A stretch of DNA of 64,000 bases from Oscillospiraceae bacterium Zagget12 (GCA_001941225.1 MSHM01000027.1:59013-123012); one strand, 5' to 3'; positions 36,898 through 45,500 are shown, numbered from the stretch's first letter. The notes: generated by a model not told the origin, from the letters alone. Numbers and translations: made by a program.

Positions 36898-36926
36898 AAT
36901 ATATCACATATCGCAAAATTTTTCAA
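36898..36926 (-). promoter_or_regulatory. SigA-type promoter of prs
   Basis: Minus strand TTGAAA, 17 bases, TATATT. Confidence 0.65.
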
Positions 36927-36995
36927 GTGACATATCATATTATTTTGCATAAAAAGAATGAGCATATTTTGTACATTTTTCTTTAATCGGGCATT

Positions 36996-37811
36996 TTAGC
37001 GTCGAATATCGGCGAGCATTTGCGCCGCCGTGCGCCCGCTTATCGGGTGACGCGCATACGGAGCAATCATACTGAGCGGCGCAAGCACAAATTCGCGTTT
37101 TTCCGTTTCGATATGAGGTATGATTAAATCCTCGTCCGCGATTACGGCGTCATCGTAGAAAATTATGTCCAAATCAAGCGTCCTCGGACCCCAATGTACT
37201 TTTCTCTTTCTTCCCCGACTGTTTTCCACCGCGTGCAGAAAATCAAGCAGCTCGTGCGGCGTATAAAGCGTTTCAATCTCGATACAGCCGTTTAAAAAAT
37301 CGTCCTGCTCCACCTCGCCCACGGGCTTTGTCACAATAAACTCCGACACCTTTTTCACCTCGCAGTATTTGTCCGCGCCGATTGCCTCAACCGCGGCGTT
37401 AAGGTGGGAATACGTATCTCCTATATTGGAGCCGAGCGCGATATATGCCCTGTGGCGCTTTCTTGTAATCTCAACCTCAACGGTGTCAACCCTCATCATA
37501 ATCGGCGCCCACGGCTTTTTTACCCGTACCGTAACCGCGTTTACCGCGCCGTATTCAAGAAGTATCCGCTCCGCGATTTTTTCCGCCGCCGCCTCGATAA
37601 GCTTAAACGTGTTATTCTGCATTTCGCTCTCTATCAGTCTGCCGACGTGCGCATAGTTTACCGACCGGTTCAAATCATCTTTTTTCCCCGCGGCTCTCGT
37701 GTCGCAGTACAGCTCCGCGTCCACAATGAATTTTTGCCCGAGCACGTTTTCCTCTTTTAGCACGCCGTGATTTGCAAAAATTTCCAATCCCTCGATTTTT
37801 ATTTTATCCAT
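36996..37811 (-). CDS. folBK: Bifunctional dihydroneopterin aldolase / HPPK (FolB-FolK)
   Basis: 271 residues. Residues 1-118 are dihydroneopterin aldolase (IEGLEIFANHGVLKEENVLGQKFIV; the Lys in RVKKPWAP). From about residue 122 it is the pyrophosphokinase HPPK (AYIALGSNIGDTYSHLNAAVEAI; GPRTLDLDIIFYDD). Together they turn dihydroneopterin into the pyrophosphate used by FolP. GGAG is six bases before the ATG. Last gene of the folate operon; a 37-base remnant of the palindromic element lies between it and folP. Confidence 0.94.
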   Translation of the reverse strand: MDKIKIEGLEIFANHGVLKEENVLGQKFIVDAELYCDTRAAGKKDDLNRSVNYAHVGRLIESEMQNNTFKLIEAAAEKIAERILLEYGAVNAVTVRVKKPWAPIMMRVDTVEVEITRKRHRAYIALGSNIGDTYSHLNAAVEAIGADKYCEVKKVSEFIVTKPVGEVEQDDFLNGCIEIETLYTPHELLDFLHAVENSRGRKRKVHWGPRTLDLDIIFYDDAVIADEDLIIPHIETEKREFVLAPLSMIAPYARHPISGRTAAQMLADIRR

Positions 37812-37849
37812 ATTTATCTCCGTTCCGCCGCCCTTAACGGCTCAATCAG

Positions 37850-37886
37850 TAACGCGGAAAAGAAGTATGACTTATTTTTCACGTTA
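37850..37886. repeat. Palindromic-end element, copy B, reduced to its two ends
   Basis: TAACGCGGAAAAGAA, then GTATGAC, then TTATTTTTCACGTTA. The first and last 15 bases are identical to those of copy A (6845-6950), in the same orientation, with the inner 76 bases replaced by seven. It sits in the folate mRNA between folP and folBK and would fold into a simple hairpin. Confidence 0.85.
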
Positions 37887-37893
37887 TCACCCT

Positions 37894-38697
37894 CTACTTA
37901 CTGTTTATAATTGCCTCGGTCATCATTATCGCGCGCTTGTTCTCGGCAACGTCGTGCGCGCGCACAAAAAGACAGCCCTTGATAACCGCCAAGACGCTCG
38001 TCGCGATTGTGCCCTCCACGCGGCTTTCCGCCGGCAGACCGAGCGTAAGACCTATCATAGACTTGCGCGACGTTCCGAGAAGAATCGGATAACCGAGGGT
38101 GTGCATAAGCTCAAGCTTGTTCGTCATTATGAGATTTTGCTCATATGTTTTGGCAAAGCCTATCCCGGGGTCAAGCATAATTTTATCGCCGCTTATTCCG
38201 GCGTTTTTCGCAATGACGACCGTTTCCCTTAAATCGCTTATCACATCGTCGGGGAAAGATTCGTACTCCGCCTTTTCCCTGTTGTGCATAAGACAGCACG
38301 CCGCGCCGGAACGGCTTATCACCTCCGCCATTTTGCCGTCGTACTTCAGTCCCCAAATATCGTTTATAAGATCCGCGCCCGCATGCAGCGCGGCGGCGGC
38401 GACGCGGCTTTTATATGTGTCTGCGGATACCGGAATATCAAAGCTCCGCTTTATTTTTTCGATAACCGGAGCAATCCTTTCCGTTTCCTCCTCATCGCTG
38501 ATTTTTGTGTAATTCGGGCGCGTGGACTCGCCGCCCACGTCTATAATGTCCGCACCGTCCTTTATCATTTTTTCCGTGCGCTTTAACGCGCGGTCAATAT
38601 CGTTGTATTTTCCTCCGTCCGAAAACGAATCGGGCGTCACATTGAGTATGCCCATTATATATGTGTGATTTTTAAATTCTTTGTTTCCTATAATCAT
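37894..38697 (-). CDS. folP: Dihydropteroate synthase
   Basis: 267 residues, TIM barrel. Signatures MGILNVTPDSFSDGG and GADIIDVGGESTRP, then DLINDIWG, IMLDPGIGFAK and GTSRKSMIG are all present. It joins p-aminobenzoate to the pterin pyrophosphate and is the sulfonamide target. AGGAG precedes the ATG. Ten bases downstream of the folC-HD gene, in the THF-riboswitch operon. Confidence 0.96.
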   Translation of the reverse strand: MIIGNKEFKNHTYIMGILNVTPDSFSDGGKYNDIDRALKRTEKMIKDGADIIDVGGESTRPNYTKISDEEETERIAPVIEKIKRSFDIPVSADTYKSRVAAAALHAGADLINDIWGLKYDGKMAEVISRSGAACCLMHNREKAEYESFPDDVISDLRETVVIAKNAGISGDKIMLDPGIGFAKTYEQNLIMTNKLELMHTLGYPILLGTSRKSMIGLTLGLPAESRVEGTIATSVLAVIKGCLFVRAHDVAENKRAIMMTEAIINSK

Positions 38698-38706
38698 TAC
38701 AATCTC

Positions 38707-40380
38707 CTATAACTCTATAAGCATATTTCTCTCCTCTTCCCTCCACTTGCACGTATCCGACGCGGCGCACAGCATACACATACGCGTTTTTTTATCCGCC
38801 TCGGCAATAACGTCCGCGAGAGTTTCGGTTTTGCCGCTCATACTTCCGTGCGCCTTTACCGCGCTTATAATTTCCGCTGTTTCCTTTTCGTCAAAGCCGC
38901 ATTCGGGCAGAATTTGCGCCGCGATTTTCGCGCCCGCGGCATGATGCTCCTCAGCGCCCGTATACTGAGCGTATCTTCCCATATCGTGGAGCAGCGCCGC
39001 CGCATATATAAGCTCCTTTTTTATATCAAGTCCGTTTTCGAGAGCTGTTATATATCCCGCCCGCGCGACATCCAAAAGATGCTCGATGCCGTGATTGCAG
39101 TATATTCTGTCCTTTTCCGCCTCGTTAATCAGCGACAGCGTTTTTAAAAATATTTCGTTTTCCAAAATACGGCTGCATCGGCGCATACCGCATACGGCGT
39201 CCGCTTTTTTCTTGAGCTTGCCCAAAAACGAAAGCGACCCGAACGCGACTGTAACGGCGCTCTCCTCTTTGACGCACATTTTCACAGCCGCGTCAAGGCT
39301 CAATGCCCGAACATTCGGATTGTATTCCTTGATTGTTTCCGCTAAAATTTCATTGCTAAGTCCGCGCGGATTATCCGGCGTAACCGTGTATATCATCTCC
39401 GCCATGGGCGCGGTTATTTCAGCCATTTTCCTATAGTCCTTGTCCCTAAGCACTCCCATAATAAAAATCAGCCGTTCGGCTCCGCAGTCTTTTTTTAGGC
39501 TTGCGGCAAGCTTTTCCGCGCCGTCCGCATTATGCGCGCCGTCTATTATAAAAACGGGATTGTCCGATATTTTTTCAAATCGTCCGTGCCATACCGCATT
39601 TTTTAAGCCGTTTTTTATATTACTTTCCGAAACTCCGTCTATCCGCCTCAAAACCTGCGCCGCAAGCGCGGCGTTTTGGCACTGATAATCGCCGTCAAGC
39701 GATATTTCATATTCGGTATCGTTTTCGCTTACGATAAGCTCCGCTCCTTTTTCGCGGCACACTCTTTCAATAACCGCCATAGCCGCGTCCGTCTGACGAG
39801 CCGAAACAACAATTCCGTTTTTCTTTATAATTCCCGCCTTTTCAAGCGCGATTTCCTCAATGCCGGTCCCGAGGAATTTTGTATGGTCCGCGCTTATCGG
39901 CGTTATGACCGAAACAAGGCTTTTGCCTATCACGTTGGTCGCGTCCGCTCCGCCGCCCATTCCCGCCTCGATAACCGCGATACCGCAATCCTCGCCGCGA
40001 AAATACTCAAAAGCCGCCGCCGTTTCCATCTCAAACGGCGTAGGGTGCGGCTCCATCTTGTCCGCCGCCTCTCTTACAAGGCTCATATAATAAGCGTATT
40101 TTCCCTCGCTTATATTTTCACCGTCTATCGTAAACTGCTCTCTGTATTCAAATACCGCCGGCGACGAGAAATGTCCCGTTTTTATTCCCGCGTCCGTCAG
40201 CGCAGACCGTATAAATGCGCCTGTGCTGCCCTTGCCGTTTGTGCCGGCAATATGAATTATTTTTAATTTCTCCTGCGGATTCCCAAGCGCCGCGCAAAGC
40301 TCCGTTATATTTGAAAGCCCCGGCACTATCCCGTATTTCGACGCGCCATTTATATACTCGCGCGATTCTCTGTAATTCAT
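38707..40380 (-). CDS. folC: FolC (folylpolyglutamate/dihydrofolate synthase) fused to HD phosphohydrolase domain
   Basis: 557 residues from the ATG at 40380. Residues 1-425 are FolC: P-loop IAGTNGKGSTGAFI, SSPAVFEYREQFTI, EAGMGGGADATNVI, ITPISADHTKFLG, and the Mur-ligase C-terminal domain (IDGAHNADGAEKLA; TVTPDNPRGLS). FolC adds glutamates to folate. From about residue 430 an HD domain follows (HGIEHLLDVAR; AAALLHDMGRYAQYTG; HHAAGAKIA). HD domains are metal phosphohydrolases; the substrate is unknown. The fusion is read in one frame with no gap. The ribosome site GGAGGG is about 12 bases from ATG, somewhat far. The frame upstream of 40380 is riboswitch sequence, not protein. Confidence 0.9.
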   Translation of the reverse strand: MNYRESREYINGASKYGIVPGLSNITELCAALGNPQEKLKIIHIAGTNGKGSTGAFIRSALTDAGIKTGHFSSPAVFEYREQFTIDGENISEGKYAYYMSLVREAADKMEPHPTPFEMETAAAFEYFRGEDCGIAVIEAGMGGGADATNVIGKSLVSVITPISADHTKFLGTGIEEIALEKAGIIKKNGIVVSARQTDAAMAVIERVCREKGAELIVSENDTEYEISLDGDYQCQNAALAAQVLRRIDGVSESNIKNGLKNAVWHGRFEKISDNPVFIIDGAHNADGAEKLAASLKKDCGAERLIFIMGVLRDKDYRKMAEITAPMAEMIYTVTPDNPRGLSNEILAETIKEYNPNVRALSLDAAVKMCVKEESAVTVAFGSLSFLGKLKKKADAVCGMRRCSRILENEIFLKTLSLINEAEKDRIYCNHGIEHLLDVARAGYITALENGLDIKKELIYAAALLHDMGRYAQYTGAEEHHAAGAKIAAQILPECGFDEKETAEIISAVKAHGSMSGKTETLADVIAEADKKTRMCMLCAASDTCKWREEERNMLIEL

Positions 40381-40404
40381 TAATCCAATATCCCTCCGAT
40401 AAAC

Positions 40405-40449
40405 AAAAAAAGCCTTTCCCGCCCTGCCCTTTCGGCAAAACAAGAAAGA
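40405..40449 (-). terminator. Riboswitch-controlled intrinsic terminator before folC
   Basis: Minus strand CTTTCTTGTTTTGCC pairs with GGCAGGGCGGGAAAG around a GAAAG loop (with several G-U pairs) and is followed by GCTTTTTTTG. It lies between the THF aptamer and the folC ribosome site, so it fits a transcription OFF switch. Confidence 0.85.
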
Positions 40450-40467
40450 CTGCGTTATCCTGTAATG

Positions 40468-40571
40468 CAAGCAGCGGGATGCGGAATACGCACCGCAAGC
40501 AAAGCTGCTTTTCGTCGGAATGACAACTCCCCGTTCATTCCGCACTTCACGCGCGCAAACCTACTCTGTTG
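40468..40571 (-). promoter_or_regulatory. Tetrahydrofolate (THF) riboswitch
   Basis: The minus-strand leader carries the conserved THF aptamer blocks in order: AGAGTAG, GCGTGAAGTG, GAACGGGGAGTTGTC, ACGAAAAGC, GCGGTG, CGCATCCCGCT. They match the class I THF riboswitch consensus known upstream of folate genes and folT in Bacillota, and the ends pair (CAACAG with CTGCTTG). The aptamer lies upstream of folC, folP and folBK and is followed by a terminator, so reduced folate should switch the operon off. I recognised it by eye; a covariance model search (RF01831) would confirm. Confidence 0.85.
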
Positions 40572-40587
40572 TTTTATTCTACTAACC

Positions 40588-40616
40588 ATTATATACCTAT
40601 ATATAATATTTTTCAA
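40588..40616 (-). promoter_or_regulatory. SigA-type promoter of the folate operon
   Basis: Minus strand TTGAAA, 17 bases, TATAAT; transcription would start about 12 bases before the THF aptamer. Confidence 0.8.
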
Positions 40617-40672
40617 GTATAATTTGCGAATTGTGTTCACAAATTATTAAAAAAGCAAATACAATTTATTCA

Positions 40673-40700
40673 TTGACAAATTCTCTTTTTTGAGTATAAT
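40673..40700 (+). promoter_or_regulatory. SigA-type promoter of ctsR-mcsA-mcsB-clpC
   Basis: TTGACA, 16 bases, TATAAT: both boxes consensus. It is divergent from the folate promoter 57 bases away. Confidence 0.88.
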
Positions 40701-40711
40701 AATATGTGAAA

Positions 40712-40728
40712 GGTCAAAGAAAGTCAAA
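40712..40728 (+). promoter_or_regulatory. CtsR operator
   Basis: GGTCAAA-GAA-AGTCAAA, a perfect match to the CtsR direct repeat (RGTCAAA, 3 bases, RGTCAAA), about 12 bases past the -10 box. Bound CtsR would block transcription of its own operon until heat stress. Confidence 0.93.
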
Positions 40729-40731
40729 GTC

Positions 40732-40837
40732 TAACGTGAAAAATAAACGGCGCAGCTCACACTTATTCGGGACTTGAAGTATAAACATACGACTGCGCCC
40801 CTCATAAGCGCAATCTGCTTGTTTCTTTTCCACGTTA
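40732..40837. repeat. 106-bp palindromic-end element, copy C
   Basis: TAACGTGAAAAATAA at the left and TTCTTTTCCACGTTA at the right; ends are inverted repeats matching at 13 of 15 positions. Its orientation is opposite to copies A and B. It occupies almost the whole leader between the CtsR operator and the ctsR ribosome site. Internally GGCGCAG and CTGCGCC could pair, and the GTAT-AAAC-ATAC core is inverted relative to copy A. Confidence 0.85.
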
Positions 40838-40860
40838 TATTATGGAACGGAGGGATTAAA

Positions 40861-41310
40861 ATGGGTATGAGCGACAAAATAGAGGCTTTTATAACGGAGC
40901 TCCTAAAGGACAGCGCGGACGAATGGACAGAGCTTAGGAGAAACGAGCTTGCCTCAGTATTCGGCTGCGTGCCGTCGCAGATAAATTATGTTATATCGAC
41001 AAGGTTCAATCCCGAGCATGGATACATGGTCGAGTCAAAGCGCGGCGGCGGCGGGTATCTGAGGATAAAGCAGGTAAAATACGGCGACGGACTTATTATG
41101 GAAACAATAAGAAGTGTCGGAAACTCCGTCGATGAAAGGAGCGCCAAGGCGCATCTTGCGAACCTTGTACGCCAAGGCGCGGTGGACGGCAAAACGGCGT
41201 CACTGATATTTTGCGCGGTGTCGGACGCCTCTCTCACGATAGAGCAGCCGGCAAGAGATAAATTAAGAGCGAATATATTTAAGAATATGCTTGCGAACGC
41301 GGGCAATTAA
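40861..41310 (+). CDS. ctsR: Transcription repressor CtsR
   Basis: 149 residues; GGAGG seven bases before the ATG. Winged helix-turn-helix with the Gly-rich wing RGGGGYLRI (the heat-sensing loop in CtsR), preceded by ELASVFGCVPSQINYVISTRF, and a C-terminal helical dimer domain. It represses clp and mcs genes and loses DNA binding on heating; McsB and ClpC then remove it. The longer frame from 40774 is repeat copy C and not part of the protein. Confidence 0.95.
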   Translation: MGMSDKIEAFITELLKDSADEWTELRRNELASVFGCVPSQINYVISTRFNPEHGYMVESKRGGGGYLRIKQVKYGDGLIMETIRSVGNSVDERSAKAHLANLVRQGAVDGKTASLIFCAVSDASLTIEQPARDKLRANIFKNMLANAGN

Positions 41311-41324
41311 AGGAGGAATTTATT

Positions 41325-41696
41325 ATGTATGATTTATTTTCGGATTTTTTCGACGGGTTTGATATGTTTATGCAGCCCGTAACAATCAAGGAGGAAAAGA
41401 AGTGTCCGGTATGCGGACGCACATACTCCGATTTCAGGCGCACCGGCAAGCTCGGGTGCAGCGAGTGCTACAAGGCGTTCCGCAGCGGAGTGAGCGAAAC
41501 CCTGCGCGGCATACACCCAAGCATAGTGCATACCGGCAAAATCCCGTCAAAATCGGGCGAGGAGCTTAAGCTTAAAAGAAAGTACGAGTCACTGAAAGCC
41601 GAGCTTTCGGCGGCGGTTAAAAACGAGGACTACGAAACGGCGGCAAAGCTGCACAAGCAAATCCGTGAAATCGAAAATGAGGTGAAAAAGCAATGA
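41325..41696 (+). CDS. mcsA: McsA-like adaptor, short form with one zinc finger
   Basis: 123 residues, shorter than the ~185 of Bacillus McsA. One zinc finger is seen (CPVC...CSEC, about residues 27-56), then a C-terminal UVR helical pair (LKAELSAAVKNEDYETAAKLHKQI). The first zinc finger of Bacillus McsA is missing; the N-terminus is instead short and aromatic (YDLFSDFFDGFDMFM). McsA activates the arginine kinase McsB. The ribosome site AAAGGAGG is strong, so the start is firm. It overlaps mcsB by four bases. Confidence 0.92.
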   Translation: MYDLFSDFFDGFDMFMQPVTIKEEKKCPVCGRTYSDFRRTGKLGCSECYKAFRSGVSETLRGIHPSIVHTGKIPSKSGEELKLKRKYESLKAELSAAVKNEDYETAAKLHKQIREIENEVKKQ

Positions 41697-42691
41697 TTTG
41701 GTATAAAAACAATAATTCGGACATAGTTGTTTCAACAAGAATACGTCTTGCGCGTAACCTTGATTCCACGCCGTTCCCGAACGCGTTAAAGGACACAAAG
41801 GAGGTTACGGAGAAAATCAAGTCGGCAATTCTCGGCGGCAACTCAACGCTCGCAAGAGATTTTGACTTTATAGACCTTGACAACACACCCGATATACGAA
41901 AGCAATCGCTTGCGGAGGAGCATCTTATAAGTCCCGTAATGCTCAAGGGCAAGGGTAAATCCGTTCTCATCAGCAAGGACAAAACTATGAGCATTATGCT
42001 TATGGAGGAGGACCATATAAGACTGCAAATTATACAAACCGGTTACGCGCTTGACGAGGCATTCTCCACGGCGAGCAAGGTTGACGATGTAATCGAGGAG
42101 AACATTACCTACGCGTTTGACAACGATTTCGGATACCTGACGGCTTGTCCCACGAACACAGGAACGGGTATGAGAGCGTCAGTTATGATGCATCTGCCGG
42201 CGCTGACAATGACGGAAAACATAAACAGAGTAATTTCATCGGCGGGCAGCTTGGGAATTGAGGTGCGCGGACTTTACGGCGAGGGCACAAAGGCTTACGG
42301 AAACCTGTATCAAATTTCCAACAGAATAACGCTGGGACTTTCGGAAGAACAGGTTCTTGAAAAGCTGAAAAATATAGTCAATCAGATAATTGAAACAGAA
42401 ACAAAGGCGCGCAAGGCACTTACCGATAACAGCGCGGATCCCCTTTCGGACAGACTGTTCCGCTCATACGGAACCTTAAAATACGCGCGCAGTATGTCGT
42501 CAAGCGAGGCAAAATCGCTTTTAAGCGATGTAATGCTCGGTCAAAATCTGGGTATAATTCCAAAGGACGGTAAAATATCGCCTTTGGAATGTATGGTGAT
42601 TACGGAGCCGGCGCTTTTGAGCAACGGAGAGGATTTATCTCCCGCTATGCGCGACAAAAAGCGTGCCGAGCTGATAAGAAACAATATATGA
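41693..42691 (+). CDS. mcsB: Protein arginine kinase McsB
   Basis: 332 residues of the phosphagen kinase fold. STRIRLARN near the start, then HIRLQI, and the catalytic block CPTNTGTGMRAS. McsB phosphorylates arginines on CtsR and damaged proteins, marking them for ClpC-ClpP. The ATG overlaps the mcsA stop, giving coupled translation, as expected for partners of a complex. Confidence 0.96.
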   Translation: MIWYKNNNSDIVVSTRIRLARNLDSTPFPNALKDTKEVTEKIKSAILGGNSTLARDFDFIDLDNTPDIRKQSLAEEHLISPVMLKGKGKSVLISKDKTMSIMLMEEDHIRLQIIQTGYALDEAFSTASKVDDVIEENITYAFDNDFGYLTACPTNTGTGMRASVMMHLPALTMTENINRVISSAGSLGIEVRGLYGEGTKAYGNLYQISNRITLGLSEEQVLEKLKNIVNQIIETETKARKALTDNSADPLSDRLFRSYGTLKYARSMSSSEAKSLLSDVMLGQNLGIIPKDGKISPLECMVITEPALLSNGEDLSPAMRDKKRAELIRNNI

Positions 42692-42718
42692 CGAGATAAT
42701 AAAAAGGAGTTGATTGTC

Positions 42719-45169
42719 ATGTTATTTTCAAATTTTACGGAAAAGGCAAGAATCGCCGTGAGCGAGGCTCATGACGCGGCAGCCGAGCTGGGACATAATT
42801 ATATAGGCAGCGAGCATCTTCTTCTGGGACTTATACGCGAGGGCAGCGGAGTTGCCGCTAAGGCTCTGGAAAAATACGGTGTAAGCGCCGAAAACGTCAA
42901 GGAAAAAATAAACGAATATATCGGCATAGGCTCTCCTCTGCCCCAACAGACGGAACTGCCTCTCACGCCGCGCTCAAAGCGAATCCTTGAAATGAGCGCT
43001 CTCGAGGCGCGCAGGCTCAACCATAAATACATCGGCACGGAGCATATCCTTATGGCTATAATCCGCGACGGCGACGGCGTTGCCGCGAAAATAATGGAGG
43101 CATCGGGAATAAATCTTCCGGCTTTCTATACCGACACTGTACGCTCCATAGAGGGCGATGTGGAAACAGAGCAGCACCGGGGCGGCGAATACGCGCAAAA
43201 TCCCAATTCGTCCACGCCAACGCTTGACCAGTTCGGACGCGACTTTACAGCCGTTGCCGGGGAGGGCAAATTCGATCCGGTAATAGGTCGTTCAAAGGAA
43301 ATAGAGCGAGTTACGCAGATACTTTCAAGGCGCACCAAAAACAATCCCTGTCTTATAGGCGAGCCGGGCGTCGGCAAGACCGCCGTAATAGAGGGACTCG
43401 CTCAGAAAATCGCCTCCGGCGACGTTCCGGAGCCGCTTAAAACAAAGCGTCTTGTTTCAATCGACCTGTCAAGTATGGTGGCGGGCGCGAAATACAGAGG
43501 CGAATTTGAGGAGCGTCTGAAAAAGGTTATAAACGAGGTTCTTGAGGCAAAGAACGTAATCCTTTTCGTAGACGAGTTCCACACAATAGTCGGCGCGGGC
43601 AGCGCGGAGGGCAGTATGGACGCGTCAAATATTCTAAAGCCGTTCCTTGCCAGAGGTGAATTGCAGCTTATCGGCGCGACTACCCTTAAGGAGTACAAGA
43701 AGTATATCGAAAAGGACGCCGCACTTGAAAGACGTTTCCAGCCGGTAACCGTAGGCGAACCGACCGTTGAGGAAACCGTTGAGATACTTAGGGGCATCAG
43801 AGATAAATACGAGGCGCATCACAGCGTTACAATCACGGACGACGCGCTTAAAGCCGCGGCAAATCTTTCGGCAAGATATATAACCGACCGTTTTCTGCCG
43901 GATAAGGCGATAGACCTTATAGACGAGGCGGCGTCAAAGAAACGCCTCGGCTCACAGACAGAGCCCGACGACCTTAAGGATAAGGAGAAAAAGCTTGAAA
44001 AGCTGCTCTCGGAAAAGCAGGAGGCAATCACAGCTCAGGACTTTGAAAAAGCGGCAAAAATCCGCGACGAAGAAAAGGTTCTTAAGGACGAGGTTGACAA
44101 GCTCAAATCCGAATGGAAGGGCAACGGCTCATCATCGGGACTTGTTGTGGACGAGGACGACATCGCGGAGATACTCGCGGACTGGACTCATATTCCGGCG
44201 GCAAGGCTTAAGGAGGAGGAAACGGAAAAGCTCAAAAATCTTGAAAATACGCTTCATGCGAGGGTTATAGGTCAAAACGAGGCTGTCACCGCCGTAGCAA
44301 AGGCTATAAAGCGCGGCAGAGCCGGACTTAAAGACCCAAAACGCCCCATAGGCTCGTTCCTTTTCTTAGGTCCGACGGGCGTGGGTAAAACGGAGCTTTC
44401 AAAGGCGCTTGCGGAGGCTATATTCGGCAGCGAAAACGCGCTTATCCGCGTTGATATGTCGGAGTATATGGAAAAGCACGCCGTATCCAAATTTATCGGC
44501 TCGCCCCCGGGATATGTAGGCTTTGAGGAGGGCGGACAACTCACCGAAAAAATCAGGAAAAATCCCTACTCCGTAATACTTTTCGACGAAATCGAAAAGG
44601 CGCACCCCGACGTATTTAACATAATGCTGCAAATTCTCGACGACGGAATCTTGACCGACGCGCAGGGCAGAAAGGTTGACTTCAAAAATACCGTTATAAT
44701 AATGACGTCAAACCTGGGCGCAAAGGAAATTCTGGGCAGCGTATCGTCAAAGCTCGGCTTTAACAGGGACGACGGCGACAAGAATATCAGCGAGCATGAA
44801 AAAATCAAAAACAAGGTTATGGAGGAGGTTAAGCGTACCTTTAAACCCGAGTTTTTGAACAGAATTGACGATATAATCGTCTTTGACAGGCTTTCGGAGG
44901 ATAACATCAAGGAAATCGCAAAGCTTATGCTTAAATCCCTCGAAACGCGTCTTGCCGCAAACGAAATCACTGTTTCGTTCTCGGAGGACGCCGTCGCGAA
45001 AATCGCAAAATCGGGATTTGACCCCGTGTACGGCGCAAGACCGCTCAGACGCGCAATCCAAAACGAAATCGAGGATATGCTGTCGGAGGAAATCGTCGAC
45101 GGCAGCGTAAAGAGCGGCGATACCATAACCGTGGACGCGGAAAACGATAAGTTTATTGTCAGAAAGTAA
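42719..45169 (+). CDS. clpC: AAA+ unfoldase ClpC
   Basis: 816 residues from the ATG at 42719 (a TTG at 42710 touches the GGAG site and is unlikely). Two Clp_N repeats (to about 145), first AAA+ domain ([23 protein letters not shown]), a UVR middle domain that binds McsA/McsB ([19 protein letters not shown]), second AAA+ domain ([25 protein letters not shown]) and the D2 C-terminal part. It feeds marked proteins to ClpP, which is not in this window. Last gene of the operon, followed by a terminator. Confidence 0.97.
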   Translation: MLFSNFTEKARIAVSEAHDAAAELGHNYIGSEHLLLGLIREGSGVAAKALEKYGVSAENVKEKINEYIGIGSPLPQQTELPLTPRSKRILEMSALEARRLNHKYIGTEHILMAIIRDGDGVAAKIMEASGINLPAFYTDTVRSIEGDVETEQHRGGEYAQNPNSSTPTLDQFGRDFTAVAGEGKFDPVIGRSKEIERVTQILSRRTKNNPCLIGEPGVGKTAVIEGLAQKIASGDVPEPLKTKRLVSIDLSSMVAGAKYRGEFEERLKKVINEVLEAKNVILFVDEFHTIVGAGSAEGSMDASNILKPFLARGELQLIGATTLKEYKKYIEKDAALERRFQPVTVGEPTVEETVEILRGIRDKYEAHHSVTITDDALKAAANLSARYITDRFLPDKAIDLIDEAASKKRLGSQTEPDDLKDKEKKLEKLLSEKQEAITAQDFEKAAKIRDEEKVLKDEVDKLKSEWKGNGSSSGLVVDEDDIAEILADWTHIPAARLKEEETEKLKNLENTLHARVIGQNEAVTAVAKAIKRGRAGLKDPKRPIGSFLFLGPTGVGKTELSKALAEAIFGSENALIRVDMSEYMEKHAVSKFIGSPPGYVGFEEGGQLTEKIRKNPYSVILFDEIEKAHPDVFNIMLQILDDGILTDAQGRKVDFKNTVIIMTSNLGAKEILGSVSSKLGFNRDDGDKNISEHEKIKNKVMEEVKRTFKPEFLNRIDDIIVFDRLSEDNIKEIAKLMLKSLETRLAANEITVSFSEDAVAKIAKSGFDPVYGARPLRRAIQNEIEDMLSEEIVDGSVKSGDTITVDAENDKFIVRK

Positions 45170-45172
45170 GAC

Positions 45173-45209
45173 AAAGAGCCGGCGCAAGCAGTGTCGGCTC
45201 TTAATTTTT
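45173..45209 (+). terminator. Terminator of the ctsR operon
   Basis: AAGAGCCG / CGGCTCTT stem followed by AATTTTT, four bases after the clpC stop. Confidence 0.85.
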
Positions 45210-45216
45210 GCGGCAA

Positions 45217-45272
45217 AGACAAGAAATGCGCCGCGGCAAAAACTCCTTTTGCGGCGGCGCATTTCTTTGTGT
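45217..45272. terminator. GC-rich hairpin downstream of the Asn/Gln-rich gene
   Basis: AAGAAATGCGCCGC pairs with GCGGCGCATTTCTT around a 19-base loop. It stands between the convergent clpC and Asn/Gln-rich genes and could end the latter's transcript, though its T-run is broken. Confidence 0.55.
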
Positions 45273-45279
45273 ATTCGGT

Positions 45280-45429
45280 TTAAAATTCGTTCTGATTGTT
45301 GTTCTTGCGGTTTTGTTTTTGGTTCTGGTTCTGATTCTGCTGATTCTGCTGTTGGTTTTGTTTCTGGTTCTGGTTCTGATTTTGGTTCTGATTGTTGTTT
45401 TGATTATTGTTCTGATTGTTGTTATTCAT
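45280..45429 (-). CDS. Asn/Gln-rich 49-residue protein
   Basis: The ribosome site GGAGTGAAGACA precedes ATG. The protein is almost only Asn and Gln (about 40 of 49 residues) with four Lys/Arg and the ending NNNQNEF. No family could be assigned with confidence. Possible relatives are gamma-type small acid-soluble spore proteins, which are also Gln/Asn-rich and very short, but the repeats of SspE are not seen. The opposite strand reads as a false hydrophobic frame because AAC/CAG/AAT codons reverse to GTT/CTG/ATT. Convergent with clpC, divergent from recJ. Confidence 0.65.
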   Translation of the reverse strand: MNNNNQNNNQNNNQNQNQNQNQKQNQQQNQQNQNQNQKQNRKNNNQNEF

Positions 45430-45500
45430 TGTCTTCACTCCTTTCTACAAGGTTATTTTGCCCGATGCTTATTATTTTATTCAAAAATACCCTATTTTAC

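Noticed and set aside
40381..40545. 55-residue N-terminal extension of FolC
   Set aside because: The DNA is the THF aptamer and terminator; the ATG at 40380 fits the FolC family start.
40774..40860. 29-residue extension of CtsR
   Set aside because: The DNA is repeat copy C; GGAGG and ATG at 40861 mark the true start.
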